A DNA stretch of 64,000 nucleotides from Mycolicibacterium frederiksbergense (GCF_012223425.1 NZ_CP038799.1:682001-746000); one strand, 5' to 3'; positions 8,612 to 18,238 are shown, counted from the stretch's first letter. Numbers and translations: made by a program. Notes: generated by a model from the letters alone, not told the origin.

Positions 8612-10318
8612 GTGGACATCAAAAAAGAACGATCAGCGTTCACCCGTCTGGGCAACCCCGACCTGGTCGGCGAGATACACCAGCAGCTCGACGAGTTACA
8701 GGGCGCCCGGGATCAGACCGAGAAGCTGCTGCACGTCATCATGGGCATCAGCTCCGACCTTGATCTGGACGCCACCCTCGATCGCATCACCGACGCGGCG
8801 ATCACGCTGACCGGTGCGCGGTACGGCGCCTTGGGGGTGCGTGACGGCGGCGGCGCGCTGACGTCCTTCCTGCACCAGGGCATCGACCCCGCACTCGTCG
8901 AACGCATCGGGCCGCTACCGGTCGGCAAGGGCGTCCTCGGTGTCGCGCTGGCAGACATCCCTGCGCTCCGGCTCGATAATCTGTCCGATCACCCGGCGGC
9001 GGCCGGTTTCCCGGCGCACCATCCCCCGATGCACGCCTTTCTCGGGGTACCCATCATCATCCGCGGGGAGGTGTACGGAAGCCTGTACGTCACCCACGAC
9101 CGTTCGGGGCCAACGTTTTCGGAGAACGACGAAGTGTCCGTCCGGGTGCTGGCCTCGGCGGCGGCGGTCGCCATCGACAACGCCCGGCTGTTCGAGCGGG
9201 TACGGGCGGCCGCCACCTGGATGCAGGCAAGCCGCGAAATCAGCACAGCCCTCCTCTCGGGCGGCCCGGGATCCGAGAACCCGCTGCGCCTGATCGCCGA
9301 ACGCGCGCGCGAACTGACCGACGCCGAGCAGGCGATCGTCCTGGTGCCCGAGACCGGCGAACCGGATGACGCCCAGACATTGATCGTGTCCGCGGCGGTC
9401 GGGTTGCACGCCGAGAAAGTCATCGGACAGCGTGTCCCCGTCGATTCGTCGACCAGCGGCAGCGTGTTCCGCTCGGAACTGCCGGTCATCACCGAGTCGT
9501 TCCTGCACCCGATCCGCTCCTTCACCGATGTCGGTCAGCGGCCGGCGATCGTCATGCCGCTCACCCTCGACGACGCCGTGATCGGTGTCATCGCGATCGC
9601 CCGTCACCGGGACGCCGCACCGTTCGACCCGTCCTATCTCGACCTCGTCCGCGACTTCGCCCGGCACGCCGCGATCGCGCTGACCCTGGCGTCGTCGCGG
9701 GCACGCGAACGCGAATTGACCGTGCTCGCCGACCGCGAGCGCATCGCGCACGACCTGCACGACCACGTCATCCAGCGGTTGTTCGCCGCCGGTTTGGACG
9801 TGCAAGGCACCATCGCGCGGTCGAGGTCGCCGGAGGTCAACGATCGCCTCACCCGCACGGTCGACGAACTGCAAAGCACGATCGAGACCATCAGGTCGAC
9901 GATTTTCGAACTGCAGTCACCCGCCACCAAGAACACGGACCTGCGCGTCCGACTGCAAGCGTTGATCTCCGAACTGACGGGTGACAGCGGTATCGCCACC
10001 TCGGTGCGGGTGGTGGGGCCGCTGGGCGGCGTGGCCGGCCCGGTGTGCGAGCACGCCGAGGCGGTGGCCAGTGAGGCCATCAGCAACGCGGTACGACACG
10101 CACATGCCTCGCACATCAACGTCACCGTCACGGTGGACGACGAGTTCACCGTGGAGATCGTCGACGACGGCGACGGCATACCCGAAGACAACGTGCGCCA
10201 CAGCGGCCTTGCCAACATGCAGCGGCGGGCACAACAGCTCGGCGGGGAATGCACCATTCTCACCGCGCCCGGCTCCGGCACCACGGTGCGCTGGACCGTA
10301 CCGGTAGTGCTGGACTGA
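8612..10318 (+). CDS. devS: DosS/DevS-like GAF-domain sensor histidine kinase
   Basis: 568 aa with a GTG start and GGGGG upstream. Two GAF domains (about 45-195 and 220-362) are followed by a HisKA_3 dimerisation domain with RERIAHDLHDHVIQRL (phospho-acceptor His383 in LHD) and a HATPase domain (EAISNAVRHAH, DDGDGIPED). The first GAF has FPAHHPPMHAFLGVPI, where mycobacterial DosS/DosT have HHPPM with the heme-ligating His; it is therefore probably a heme sensor of O2, NO, CO or redox state. The partner regulator is the DosR-like gene at 15706, five kilobases away. It is convergent with the Acg-like nitroreductase. Confidence 0.87.
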   Translation: MDIKKERSAFTRLGNPDLVGEIHQQLDELQGARDQTEKLLHVIMGISSDLDLDATLDRITDAAITLTGARYGALGVRDGGGALTSFLHQGIDPALVERIGPLPVGKGVLGVALADIPALRLDNLSDHPAAAGFPAHHPPMHAFLGVPIIIRGEVYGSLYVTHDRSGPTFSENDEVSVRVLASAAAVAIDNARLFERVRAAATWMQASREISTALLSGGPGSENPLRLIAERARELTDAEQAIVLVPETGEPDDAQTLIVSAAVGLHAEKVIGQRVPVDSSTSGSVFRSELPVITESFLHPIRSFTDVGQRPAIVMPLTLDDAVIGVIAIARHRDAAPFDPSYLDLVRDFARHAAIALTLASSRARERELTVLADRERIAHDLHDHVIQRLFAAGLDVQGTIARSRSPEVNDRLTRTVDELQSTIETIRSTIFELQSPATKNTDLRVRLQALISELTGDSGIATSVRVVGPLGGVAGPVCEHAEAVASEAISNAVRHAHASHINVTVTVDDEFTVEIVDDGDGIPEDNVRHSGLANMQRRAQQLGGECTILTAPGSGTTVRWTVPVVLD

Positions 10319-10327
10319 CCACCCGGC

Positions 10328-11320
10328 CTAGGACACCGAGCCACCGTTGAGGGTGTGCACGACATCGTCGACCGGTCGCCGCGCCGTCGCGGGCAAAGGG
10401 TCGGCACCGACCGGCGCCCAACCGATGCGGAGCATCATCTGTGGATAGGCTTCGTCATCGAACACCTCGGATCGGAGCGCGGCACGAGTCTCGGCGATTT
10501 CCAGCGGCTCTGACACCGGGCAGCTGGCCAGCCCCAGCACCGTACTGGTCAGAAGCGCCACGCTGGTCGCCTCGCCGGCCCGCAACCGGCTCAGCGCATC
10601 GTCGTCCCCGGTGCCCAGCGCCAACAGCAGTCCGTGATCGTCTTCGGCCGTGGCATCGGGCGGCTGCGCCAGCGCCGGCCCGGCGAACAGCCGACCGGGT
10701 AGAGCGGCCATCGAGTCGGACTCCGGGGTGCTGCGCGCCGGCACCCCGGCAATCGACGAGTAACGACCGCTCCACGTCGTCAGCTCTGCCAGGTACTCGG
10801 CGTCGTTGGCGTGCAGCCACACCGCCTCGGCGACGATCGCCCGGATGTCGATCGTCGTCTCGACGTGGCGCAGCTGCACTCCCATCCGGGCCAACCGCAC
10901 CCCGATCGTCACGACATCCGCGTGCGGCACCGGCCAGTGGCTGAAGTACCGGCGGTCGGTGCGGCGGCGCGGGATGGCGGCAGCCAATGCGATGTCCTTC
11001 TCATCCGGCTCACCGATCGTCAATTCGATGGCCGCCAGATGATCGGGCTCGGCCGCGTTCGGCAACCGGCTGACCTTGCACTGCCAGCCCAGTGCGGCGA
11101 ACGCCGTGGTGGCGTGGTGCAGCGACGCGCCGCAACTGATCAGGAGGTCACGTCCATCGGGATCGGTACGTGATAGACGCCGGCCGTGGTCGGCGTACAG
11201 GTGAACGCTTCGGTCGCCCACTCGCCACTGCCAGGGCTGCGAATTGTGCACCGACGGAGCGCGGGTGGCCATCGACAGCGCCGTGCGAATCGTCGCGATG
11301 TCAGGAAAGTGCACGGTCAT
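10328..11320 (-). CDS. Acg-family FMN-binding nitroreductase-like protein
   Basis: 330 aa, resembling the mycobacterial Acg/Rv3131/Rv2032 family of DosR-regulated nitroreductase-fold proteins. It opens with LSMATRAPSVHNSQPWQWRV, the FMN-binding segment, and has PRRRTDRRYF in the middle and FDDEAYPQMMLRIGWAP near the end. Acg-type proteins bind FMN but can lack normal reductase activity. The gene stops nine bases from the convergent DosS-like stop. A half DosR box lies 70-83 bases upstream of its start. Confidence 0.85.
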   Translation of the reverse strand: MTVHFPDIATIRTALSMATRAPSVHNSQPWQWRVGDRSVHLYADHGRRLSRTDPDGRDLLISCGASLHHATTAFAALGWQCKVSRLPNAAEPDHLAAIELTIGEPDEKDIALAAAIPRRRTDRRYFSHWPVPHADVVTIGVRLARMGVQLRHVETTIDIRAIVAEAVWLHANDAEYLAELTTWSGRYSSIAGVPARSTPESDSMAALPGRLFAGPALAQPPDATAEDDHGLLLALGTGDDDALSRLRAGEATSVALLTSTVLGLASCPVSEPLEIAETRAALRSEVFDDEAYPQMMLRIGWAPVGADPLPATARRPVDDVVHTLNGGSVS

Positions 11321-11389
11321 CTCTTTCGACGCTGCTGGTGAAACACGAAGTTGTCATCTCAATATCGCGCCGTCCTCGGGTCAGACACA

Positions 11390-11403
11390 GAGTCCGAAGT
11401 CCC
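11390..11403 (-). promoter_or_regulatory. Probable DosR half-box upstream of the nitroreductase
   Basis: Read leftward, the sequence is TTAGGGACTTCGGACTCTGT. The left half TTnGGGACTT agrees well with the DosR consensus and the right half is degenerate (7/8 fixed core positions). It overlaps the SulP stop codon and lies about 75 bases before the nitroreductase start. Confidence 0.45.
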
Positions 11404-13118
11404 TAAAGCTCGGGACCCGCCTGCGCGCTGCACCACCGCCGGTAGGCAGCCACCGCCGTCGGCAGGGTCATGAAGAGTCGGTCAGAATCGATCTGTTCGA
11501 GCATGCCCGCGGCGCGCAACGCCTCGCGCAGATCGTGTTTGACCCGCGCCATCGCGAAGACAATGCCCCGCCGGTCGCACTCCTGCCGGATCCCGTCCAG
11601 AGCGTCCAGAGCAGTGATGTCCACTTCGACGTTGGCCTCGGCGTTCAGGACGAACCAGCGCACCGGCGTCGGTGACCGGTCGACGGCGGCGATCGCACGC
11701 CGGCGGAAGTCATCGGCATTGGCGAAGCACAGCGGCGCGTCGTACCGGTACACCACCAATCCGGGTATCAATTCGGCCTGCGGGTAGTCGTCGACATCGT
11801 GCATGCCCGCCACGCCCGGTACCAGACCTTGCACGCTGTCGTGGGCACGGGCGATGCGCCGCATCAGTTCCAGGATCGACAGCACGACTGCCACCAGCAC
11901 CCCGTTGAGCACTCCGAACACCGGCACGCAGACGGCTGTCACCACCGCGAGAAGCAGTTCGCTGCGCCGGAATCGAGCGAGCCTGCGGAATTCCGCAAGG
12001 TCCACGAGCTTGATCGCCGCGAACACGACGAGCGCCCCCAAGGCAGCGGAAGGAATCGCCGCGACCAAGCCACGGCCCCAGGTCGCGACGCCGAACACCA
12101 CGACCACGATCACGAGCGAATACACCTGTGTGCGTGCACCCGCGGCCACGCCGAGTGCGGTGCGACTTCCGCTGGAACTCACCGGGAATCCCCGGGCCAG
12201 CCCCACCGCCAGATTGGCGACCCCCAGCGCGCGCAATTCGGCATTCGCATCGATGTCCTGCCCGGAGCGGGCGGCGAAGCCCCGGGCGGTCAGGACATCG
12301 TCCGAGAATGCGACGATCGCGATTCCCAGTGCGGGAACGATGAGTTCGCGCACCGTTTCCAGTGGTATCTCCGGTAGACCCGGTGCCGGTATGCCCAGGG
12401 GGATCGCGCCGACCACGTCGATGCCGTGCTGGTGCAGCGCGAAGACGGACACGATGAGCGTGGCGCCGAGGACACCGATCAGCGGCCCGGGCACCTGGGG
12501 CACAAACCGATCGAAGGCCAGCAGGAACACGAGCAGCCCGGCGCCGAGAACGGCGGTGGGCCAGTGCAGGTCGCCCATATCAGCGAGAAGTTCGCGGGCC
12601 TGCCCCAGTACGTCGGAGCGCGAGAGGTCGAGCCCGAGCAGGGTGCCCGACTGGCTCACCACCATGGCGATCGCAATCCCGGTCATGTATCCCACCAGAA
12701 CCGGTTTCGACAGCAGGCCGGCCAGGAACCCGAGTCTGAGAACTCCTGCCAGGCAACAGGTCAGCCCGACCAGCAGGGTCAGCGCGGCCGCACAGGCGAT
12801 GTAGCGCGCCGGGTCGCCGTCGGCGACCACCACCGCCAACGCCGAGGACGTCATCAGGGCGGTGGTCGATTCCGGACCGATCGACAGCTGCCGAGAGGAA
12901 CCGAGCACGGCGTAGACGAGCAGCGCCGGCAGGGCGGTCCACAAGCCCACGGCCGGACTGAGACCGGCCAGGGTGGCGTAAGCCATGCTCTGCGGCACCA
13001 GATAGGCGGCGACACTCAACCCCGCCTGCAGATCGCCCCGGAACCAATGCCGTCGATACCCCTGCAGGTTGGCCACTCCCGGCGCCCAGTGGCGCCAGCC
13101 GGCGACGCGACTGCTCAT
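11403..13118 (-). CDS. SulP-family anion transporter with STAS domain
   Basis: 571 aa. The N-terminal signature VAAYLVPQSMAYATLAGLSPAVGLWTA is typical of SulP permeases, followed by about 10-12 membrane helices and a C-terminal STAS domain (from about 435; RWFVLNAEANVEVDITALDAL). Members carry sulfate, bicarbonate or dicarboxylates; the substrate here is unknown. The ATG at 13118 overlaps the stop of the preceding three-helix gene (ATGA); an upstream in-frame TTG at 13124 is possible. Divergent from the Zn alcohol dehydrogenase across a good DosR box. Confidence 0.85.
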   Translation of the reverse strand: MSSRVAGWRHWAPGVANLQGYRRHWFRGDLQAGLSVAAYLVPQSMAYATLAGLSPAVGLWTALPALLVYAVLGSSRQLSIGPESTTALMTSSALAVVVADGDPARYIACAAALTLLVGLTCCLAGVLRLGFLAGLLSKPVLVGYMTGIAIAMVVSQSGTLLGLDLSRSDVLGQARELLADMGDLHWPTAVLGAGLLVFLLAFDRFVPQVPGPLIGVLGATLIVSVFALHQHGIDVVGAIPLGIPAPGLPEIPLETVRELIVPALGIAIVAFSDDVLTARGFAARSGQDIDANAELRALGVANLAVGLARGFPVSSSGSRTALGVAAGARTQVYSLVIVVVVFGVATWGRGLVAAIPSAALGALVVFAAIKLVDLAEFRRLARFRRSELLLAVVTAVCVPVFGVLNGVLVAVVLSILELMRRIARAHDSVQGLVPGVAGMHDVDDYPQAELIPGLVVYRYDAPLCFANADDFRRRAIAAVDRSPTPVRWFVLNAEANVEVDITALDALDGIRQECDRRGIVFAMARVKHDLREALRAAGMLEQIDSDRLFMTLPTAVAAYRRWCSAQAGPEL

Positions 13119-13435
13119 CCGCAACTATGGGCCGAGGTCTCGGCCAGGACCAGGATTTCGCCGCGGCCATTCGCAGGGCGCCGATTGCGCTGTATCCGCA
13201 TCAGGCGCATGCTGCGATTCAGCGTCAAGGGAATCAGATGCGCGGTGACCGTCGCCGTGCCCGCCAGATCCCGGTAGGCGCCGCGCACCACATCCTCGAC
13301 TTCCTCCCGCGGCCGTTCCGGGAACTTGGCCTGCACCGAGGCGATGACTTCACCCAGCTCATCCCGGTCCATCGCACGAACGTGGCCCGCTGTCGGGACG
13401 ACATGATTGAGCACGGTCGGCGCCCCCTCGAGCAA
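13115..13435 (-). CDS. Small helical protein, three-helix-bundle dimerisation type
   Basis: 106 aa. The region [33 protein letters not shown] matches the short three-helix dimerisation module found in small actinobacterial proteins, often next to SulP or stress genes. It overlaps the SulP start by four bases, so the two are translationally coupled. The C-terminal half (from residue 60) is basic and of unknown role. The start could also be an internal ATG (AMDRDELGE). Confidence 0.6.
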   Translation of the reverse strand: MLEGAPTVLNHVVPTAGHVRAMDRDELGEVIASVQAKFPERPREEVEDVVRGAYRDLAGTATVTAHLIPLTLNRSMRLMRIQRNRRPANGRGEILVLAETSAHSCG

Positions 13436-13493
13436 AACTGCTCATCGTGTGAAGCATGTGCGCACAAACGTAACCCGTGGATGGCCGTCCGGC

Positions 13494-13513
13494 TTAGGGC
13501 CGAAAGACCCCGG
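13494..13513. promoter_or_regulatory. DosR box shared by divergent SulP and alcohol dehydrogenase genes
   Basis: TTAGGGCCGAAAGACCCCGG contains all eight fixed positions of GGG-N-C-N4-G-N-CCC plus the leading TT. It is 59 bases upstream of the leftward gene and 41-90 bases upstream of the possible rightward starts. This is the best DosR-type site in the window. Confidence 0.6.
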
Positions 13514-13583
13514 GAGGCAATCAATCGGCCGTCCTCATCCCAAGCAGTCCGCCATGACCGACGATGGACGGGTGAGCACGCAC

Positions 13584-14588
13584 ATGATGTCGGCGTGGCG
13601 GGCTACCTCTCCGGGCCCGCTCACCACACGTCCCCTCGAGTACGTCACCACCGCTGTCGCAGAACCCGGCGAGGACGAGGTGCTGGTCGCCGTGACGGCG
13701 TGCGGGGTGTGCCGCACGGACCTGCACGTCACCGAGGGCGACCTACCGGTACACCGACCACACGTCACTCCCGGTCACGAGGTGGTCGGCGAGGTCGTCG
13801 GGATCGGCGCCGGCGTCGGGCCGGGTATCGCCGTCGGCGACCGGGTGGGCGTCGCATGGCTCCGCCACACCTGTGGGCGCTGCCGCTTCTGCGTGCGCGG
13901 CGCCGAGAACCTCTGCCCGGACTCGCGCTACACGGGATGGGACGCCGACGGCGGCTATGCCGAGTTCCTGACCGCACCAGCAGATTACGTGCATCCGCTA
14001 CCGTCCGGCTACTCGGACCCCGAACTCGCCCCGCTGTTGTGCGCGGGCATCATCGGGTACCGGTCGCTGCTGCGGGCGCAGCTTCCGCCCGGCGGCCGGC
14101 TCGGCATCTACGGTTTCGGCGGCAGCGCGCACATCACCGCTCAGGTTGCCCTCGCCCAGGGGGCAGAGGTGCATGTCATGACCCGGGGCCGGCAGGCGCG
14201 CGAACTGGCCCTCGCGCTGGGCGCCACGTCCGCACAGGGAGCCGCCCACCCACCGCCGGTGCCGCTCGACGCCGCCATTCTGTTCGCACCGGTCGGTGAC
14301 CTGGTGCCGCCCGCGCTCGAGGGCCTCGACCGCGGTGGCACCCTGGCGATCGCCGGCATCCATCTCAGTGACGTGCCCGCCCTGAACTATCAACGTCATC
14401 TGTTCCAGGAACGACAGATCCGGTCGGTGTCGTCGAACACGCGCGCAGACGCTCGTGAGTTCCTGGCGTTCGCCGGACAGCACCGTATCGAGGTCACCGC
14501 GCTTCCCTACCCGCTGGATCGCGCCGACGGGGCACTGAATGACCTCAAGTCGGGGCGTATCGCGGGAGCTGCGGTTCTCCTACCGTGA
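13584..14588 (+). CDS. Zinc-dependent alcohol dehydrogenase, AdhA-like
   Basis: 334 aa from the ATG at 13584 (alternatives 13554 and GTG 13572). MDR fold: catalytic zinc motif CGVCRTDLH followed by PGHEVVGEV, structural zinc cysteines [15 protein letters not shown], and a nucleotide-binding stretch [16 protein letters not shown]. The start was chosen because family members begin M-x-AWxxxxPGP, matching [12 protein letters not shown]. It is probably a DosR-regulated fermentative or redox-balancing enzyme, judging from the DosR box upstream. It is convergent with the Usp gene, 26 bases away. Confidence 0.85.
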   Translation: MMSAWRATSPGPLTTRPLEYVTTAVAEPGEDEVLVAVTACGVCRTDLHVTEGDLPVHRPHVTPGHEVVGEVVGIGAGVGPGIAVGDRVGVAWLRHTCGRCRFCVRGAENLCPDSRYTGWDADGGYAEFLTAPADYVHPLPSGYSDPELAPLLCAGIIGYRSLLRAQLPPGGRLGIYGFGGSAHITAQVALAQGAEVHVMTRGRQARELALALGATSAQGAAHPPPVPLDAAILFAPVGDLVPPALEGLDRGGTLAIAGIHLSDVPALNYQRHLFQERQIRSVSSNTRADAREFLAFAGQHRIEVTALPYPLDRADGALNDLKSGRIAGAAVLLP

Positions 14589-14614
14589 GGGCCCGTCGAC
14601 CGCTGCGATGCACG

Positions 14615-15511
14615 TCACCGCGGACGGACCACGATCACGGGACTGCGCGCTCCGTGCGCCACCGCCGAACCGACGGAACCGAGCAGCAGGCCGGCGAACC
14701 CGCCGCGCCCGTGGCTGCCGACGACCACCAGCTGAGCCGCCTCCGAGAGCGCGATGAGCTGCTCGGCCGGCTTGCTCTCCACCGCGGTGCGCTCGACGGC
14801 GACGTCGGGATAACGCTCCGACCAGCCGGCGAGCCGCTCGGCGAGGGTTTCCTGGGCATCGACGCGGAAATCCTCCCAGTACAGTCCGGGTACGGTTGCG
14901 CTGCGGTCGAGCCACGCATGCACGGCGATCAGCCCGACACCCCGCCGGGATGCCTCGTCGAAGGCGACCTCGACGGCGAGTTCTGACGCAGGTGAGCCGT
15001 CGACGCCCACCATCACCGGCGCGTCGGCCGGACGTTCAGACGCCGAAAACTCTTCGTGGACAACGGCAACCGGGCCATGGGCGTGATGCAACAGGCCTGC
15101 ACTCACCGAGCCGAGGATCAGACCCTCGATCTTGCCGAGCCCCCGACATCCCACCACGACCAGCTGGGCGTCCTTGGACATGTCCACCAGCGTTCCGGCG
15201 GCACGACCCTCGACCATGCACTGCCGGATGGGGACGCGGGACCGATCGGAAATCCGCTGTGTCACCGCGTCGACGGCATCACGCATGATCTCCTCACCGC
15301 GCCGATCCCGCATCTCGACGAAGTCCTCGGGAATGGGTACGTCGATCCAGGCCGCGGCGTCCACCTGAGCCAGCACGTGGACGAGGGTGAGCGGGAGGTC
15401 GCGCAGATCCGCATCACGCGCCGCCCAATCCAGCGCCGCCAGTGATGCCGTCGAGCCGTCCACTCCCACGACGACCCCATGTGGACCCGCCGGTGCACCG
15501 AATGATGTCAT
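14615..15511 (-). CDS. Universal stress protein, two Usp domains
   Basis: 298 aa, two tandem UspA folds. Both carry the ATP-binding pattern G-2x-G-9x-G-S ([15 protein letters not shown] and [15 protein letters not shown]), as in mycobacterial Rv2005c/Rv2623-type proteins, which bind ATP and act in dormancy. The start at 15511 is preceded by AAGGAG at a normal distance; longer reading upstream has no support. It is divergent from dosR. Confidence 0.9.
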   Translation of the reverse strand: MTSFGAPAGPHGVVVGVDGSTASLAALDWAARDADLRDLPLTLVHVLAQVDAAAWIDVPIPEDFVEMRDRRGEEIMRDAVDAVTQRISDRSRVPIRQCMVEGRAAGTLVDMSKDAQLVVVGCRGLGKIEGLILGSVSAGLLHHAHGPVAVVHEEFSASERPADAPVMVGVDGSPASELAVEVAFDEASRRGVGLIAVHAWLDRSATVPGLYWEDFRVDAQETLAERLAGWSERYPDVAVERTAVESKPAEQLIALSEAAQLVVVGSHGRGGFAGLLLGSVGSAVAHGARSPVIVVRPR

Positions 15512-15586
15512 GTCGATCTCCTTCGCTCTCGGGACGACGATATTGCGGTGCAGCCGGGCGATCTGGAGGCGTTGGTCACCGCCGAG

Positions 15587-15600
15587 GTGCCAAAGGGCCC
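15587..15600. promoter_or_regulatory. Weak DosR-box-like site between usp and dosR
   Basis: GTGCCAAAGGGCCC matches seven of eight fixed DosR-box positions. It lies 76 bases upstream of the Usp start and 106 bases upstream of dosR, so it could serve either, but chance matches of this quality are common. Confidence 0.3.
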
Positions 15601-15705
15601 TACTGCCGCGGGGTTGACGCATGGCAATGTGGTGGACGCAGACTCCGCCCGCAGCCCGCACAATCGTCACCCGTCCGCGGTCGGCTGCGGGAGGGTTGGA
15701 AAGCC

Positions 15706-16353
15706 ATGGTGACCGTGTTTCTCGTCGACGACCACGAACTGGTCAGACGCGGACTGATCGACCTGCTCAGCACCGACCCCGAATTGCAGGTCATCGGCGA
15801 GGCCGGTTCGGTCTCTCATGCATTGGCGCAGATCCCCGCCCTGAGGCCGGACGTGGCGGTGCTGGACGTGCGGTTGCCCGACGGCAACGGTGTGGAGTTG
15901 TGCCGTGATCTGCTCGCCCGGATGCCCGATCTCCGCTGCCTCATGCTCACCTCGTTCACATCCGAGGAAGCCATGCTCGATGCCATCCTCGCCGGGGCCA
16001 GCGGCTACGTGGTCAAGGACATCAAGGGAATGGAGCTCGCCCGCGCGATCAAGGACGTCGGGGCCGGTCGATCACTGCTCGACAATCGCGCCGCCGCGGC
16101 GTTGATGGCCAAGTTGCGCGAATCGGCCGAACACTCCGATCCGCTCTCCGGGTTGACCGCCCAGGAGCGAACATTGCTCGGACTGATCGGCGAAGGCCTG
16201 ACCAACAAGCAGATTGCCGCCCGGATGTTCCTCGCGGAGAAGACGATCAAGAACTACGTGTCCCGGCTGCTGGCCAAACTCGGGATGGAGCGGCGCGCAC
16301 AGGCGGCCGCGTTCGTTTCCCGACTGAACCAGCCGTCGCGCCTCACCGAGTGA
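15706..16353 (+). CDS. devR: DosR/DevR dormancy response regulator
   Basis: 215 aa, NarL/LuxR class. The receiver has Asp8/Asp9, phospho-acceptor Asp54 ([10 protein letters not shown]), Thr82 and Lys104 ([12 protein letters not shown]), the same numbering as M. tuberculosis DosR. The LuxR-type HTH (about 147-205) contains [20 protein letters not shown] and [20 protein letters not shown], close to DosR in the recognition helix. The start is ATG 15706 after GAGGGTTGG. It is not next to its kinase, unlike devR-devS of M. tuberculosis, but divergent from a Usp and followed by another. Confidence 0.92.
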   Translation: MVTVFLVDDHELVRRGLIDLLSTDPELQVIGEAGSVSHALAQIPALRPDVAVLDVRLPDGNGVELCRDLLARMPDLRCLMLTSFTSEEAMLDAILAGASGYVVKDIKGMELARAIKDVGAGRSLLDNRAAAALMAKLRESAEHSDPLSGLTAQERTLLGLIGEGLTNKQIAARMFLAEKTIKNYVSRLLAKLGMERRAQAAAFVSRLNQPSRLTE

Positions 16354-16377
16354 TCAGCCGGGATGCAGCGGCGTGTC

Positions 16378-16391
16378 AGGCCGAATGACCC
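16378..16391 (+). promoter_or_regulatory. DosR-box-like site upstream of the second usp gene
   Basis: AGGCCGAATGACCC differs from the strong box core at 13497-13510 at two of 14 positions and matches seven of eight fixed positions. It lies 88 bases upstream of the usp start. Confidence 0.4.
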
Positions 16392-16478
16392 TTCCATCAG
16401 GCGGCGGCGCATCATAGGTTGGCAGTGCCGGGCGCCCCGATGGGCCGCGGCCCACCCTGACGAAGGGATCGACCGATC

Positions 16479-17351
16479 ATGGGCGGATCATTGGACGCGG
16501 GCATCGTGGTGGGTGTCGACGGTTCCCCGTCGTCGGAGACGGCGCTGCGCTGGGCGGCCGCCGAAGCGGCCCTTCACGACTCGACGTTGACGATCGTCTA
16601 CGCGGTTGCGCCCATTCTCGGCACCTGGCCGGTTCTGCCGCCGCCGGACGGATTGCTCGACTGGCAGCAGGAACTCGGCGGACGAATTCTCGAAGACGCC
16701 GAGAAGATCGCCAAGGAGATCGCCCACGCCGCCGTCCGGGTCACGACGGCATTCAGTTCGGCCGCACCGGCGGCCACCCTTGTCGAGCGCTCCAAGCACG
16801 CCCGCATGGTGGTGGTGGGAAATCGCGGGCGGGGGGCCTTGTCGCGGACCTTTCTCGGCTCGGTCAGCACCGCACTGGTGCACCGGGCCCATTGCCCCGT
16901 CACCGTGACCCATGATGACTACCTGCCGCCCCATGACTCGAAGGATCCGGTCGTGCTGGGCTTCGACAGCTCCGCGGCATCCACATCTGCCATCGCGCTG
17001 GCCTTCGAGGAGGCGCAGTGGCGTCGGGTGGAACTCGTTGTGCTGCACGCCTGGTGGTCACCGGGTGCCTGGGAACTCCCCCGATTCGACTGGGATGACC
17101 TGCGACCGGACGTCGAACGAGAGGTTTCCGCCGAGTTGGTGGACTGGCAGAAGCGCTACCCCGACGTGGCGGTCCGCCGCGTCGTCGTGCTGGACCAGCC
17201 CGCGCGCCACCTCGTCGAACAGGCGGAGACGGCACAATTGCTCGTCGTCGGCAGTCGCGGCTATGGCGCGGTGGCGAGCACCCTGCTGGGCTCGGTCAGT
17301 TCCGCCGTCGTCCAGGCGGCTCGCGTTCCGGTGATCATCGCGCGAGGCTGA
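16479..17351 (+). CDS. Universal stress protein, two Usp domains
   Basis: 290 aa, tandem Usp folds with two ATP-binding signatures ([15 protein letters not shown] and [15 protein letters not shown]). The N-terminus [18 protein letters not shown] is the usual first strand and helix. It lies 125 bases downstream of dosR with its own DosR-like site, so it is probably a DosR-regulon member rather than co-transcribed. Confidence 0.9.
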   Translation: MGGSLDAGIVVGVDGSPSSETALRWAAAEAALHDSTLTIVYAVAPILGTWPVLPPPDGLLDWQQELGGRILEDAEKIAKEIAHAAVRVTTAFSSAAPAATLVERSKHARMVVVGNRGRGALSRTFLGSVSTALVHRAHCPVTVTHDDYLPPHDSKDPVVLGFDSSAASTSAIALAFEEAQWRRVELVVLHAWWSPGAWELPRFDWDDLRPDVEREVSAELVDWQKRYPDVAVRRVVVLDQPARHLVEQAETAQLLVVGSRGYGAVASTLLGSVSSAVVQAARVPVIIARG

Positions 17352-17500
17352 GGGGTTTTGCAGCACAGCCGTTTTGGCCGGTCACGAGCGGGCCGCGACG
17401 GAGCGGTCGACCGTCAGGACGACTGATGGAACGTGACGGGGTTGGCGTGCCAACGAACCCATCCAGGAACGCACGCTGAGCTGACGAACGCCCGGCAAGT

Positions 17501-17520
17501 AAAAGTCAGTGCTGACTGCA
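17501..17520. promoter_or_regulatory. TetR operator upstream of tetR (7-6-7 inverted repeat)
   Basis: AAAAGTC-AGTGCT-GACTGCA has the same layout and near-identical core (AGTC-N6-GACT) as the site at 18190-18209. It lies 29 bases before the TetR start, consistent with autorepression. Confidence 0.6.
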
Positions 17521-17548
17521 ACTATCCAATTTCAGTTATCATGCCGAG

Positions 17549-18190
17549 ATGACGACTGTCGACCCGCCCACCCGCAAGTCGCAAGCGAGCCGGCGTGCCA
17601 GCAGCCAAGCGCTCATCCTTGACGCCGCCGTCGATGCCTTGATCGAACTCGGCTATAGCAGCACAACCACCGTGGCCATTCAGGAACGCGCCGGGGTCAC
17701 CCGCGGCAGACTGCTGCACCATTTTCCCTCCCGCGACGCCGTGCTGGTCGCCGCTGCACATCACCTTGCCGGCGAGCGGATAGCCGAGATGGAGAGCTGG
17801 TTCGAACGTACCGACGACCCCGACCCCGGCGGATCCGAACGGATCGACACCGCAATTCACCAATTGTGGAACACCTTTCGTCAGCCCTACTTCTGGGCCG
17901 CGATGGAACTCTGGTCGGCCGCACGCACCGACATGGCGCTACGCGACGAGGTTGCCACTGCCGAGCGCCGGCTCGGACGTGCGATCCAGAGCGTCATCGC
18001 CACGATGTTCGGGCCGGTGCACAGCAGTCACCCACAGTTCGACACCGTGCGCGACCTGCTGTTCAGCAGCATGCGCGGGGTCGCCCTCACCTACACCTTC
18101 ATGGAACGCGATCCCGAGACAGATCCGCATCTCGAGCTCTGGACGTCGATCGCCCACCACTTCCTCCTCGAAGACCACAACGAACTATAA
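17549..18190 (+). CDS. TetR-family regulator
   Basis: 213 aa. The N-terminal HTH (about 13-60) has SQALILDAAVDALIELGYSS and the recognition region GVTRGRLLHHFPSRDAV; the ligand domain is unassigned. It is followed 48 bases later by an acyl-CoA dehydrogenase gene. Matching inverted repeats lie in front of both genes, so it probably represses itself and the dehydrogenase; an acyl-CoA or related ligand is inference. Confidence 0.85.
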   Translation: MTTVDPPTRKSQASRRASSQALILDAAVDALIELGYSSTTTVAIQERAGVTRGRLLHHFPSRDAVLVAAAHHLAGERIAEMESWFERTDDPDPGGSERIDTAIHQLWNTFRQPYFWAAMELWSAARTDMALRDEVATAERRLGRAIQSVIATMFGPVHSSHPQFDTVRDLLFSSMRGVALTYTFMERDPETDPHLELWTSIAHHFLLEDHNEL

Positions 18191-18209
18191 ACAGTCACAA
18201 TCGACTGTT
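18190..18209. promoter_or_regulatory. TetR operator upstream of the acyl-CoA dehydrogenase
   Basis: AACAGTC-ACAATC-GACTGTT is an inverted repeat with perfect 7-base arms. It sits between the tetR stop and the dehydrogenase start and pairs in sequence with 17501-17520. Confidence 0.65.
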
Positions 18210-18238
18210 ACTGTGAACTCGATACAGAAGGAGTCCAG

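Noticed and set aside
17441..17454. GTTGGC-GT-GCCAAC inverted repeat
   Set aside because: Too short, without a T-run for a terminator, and not repeated near another gene; likely chance.
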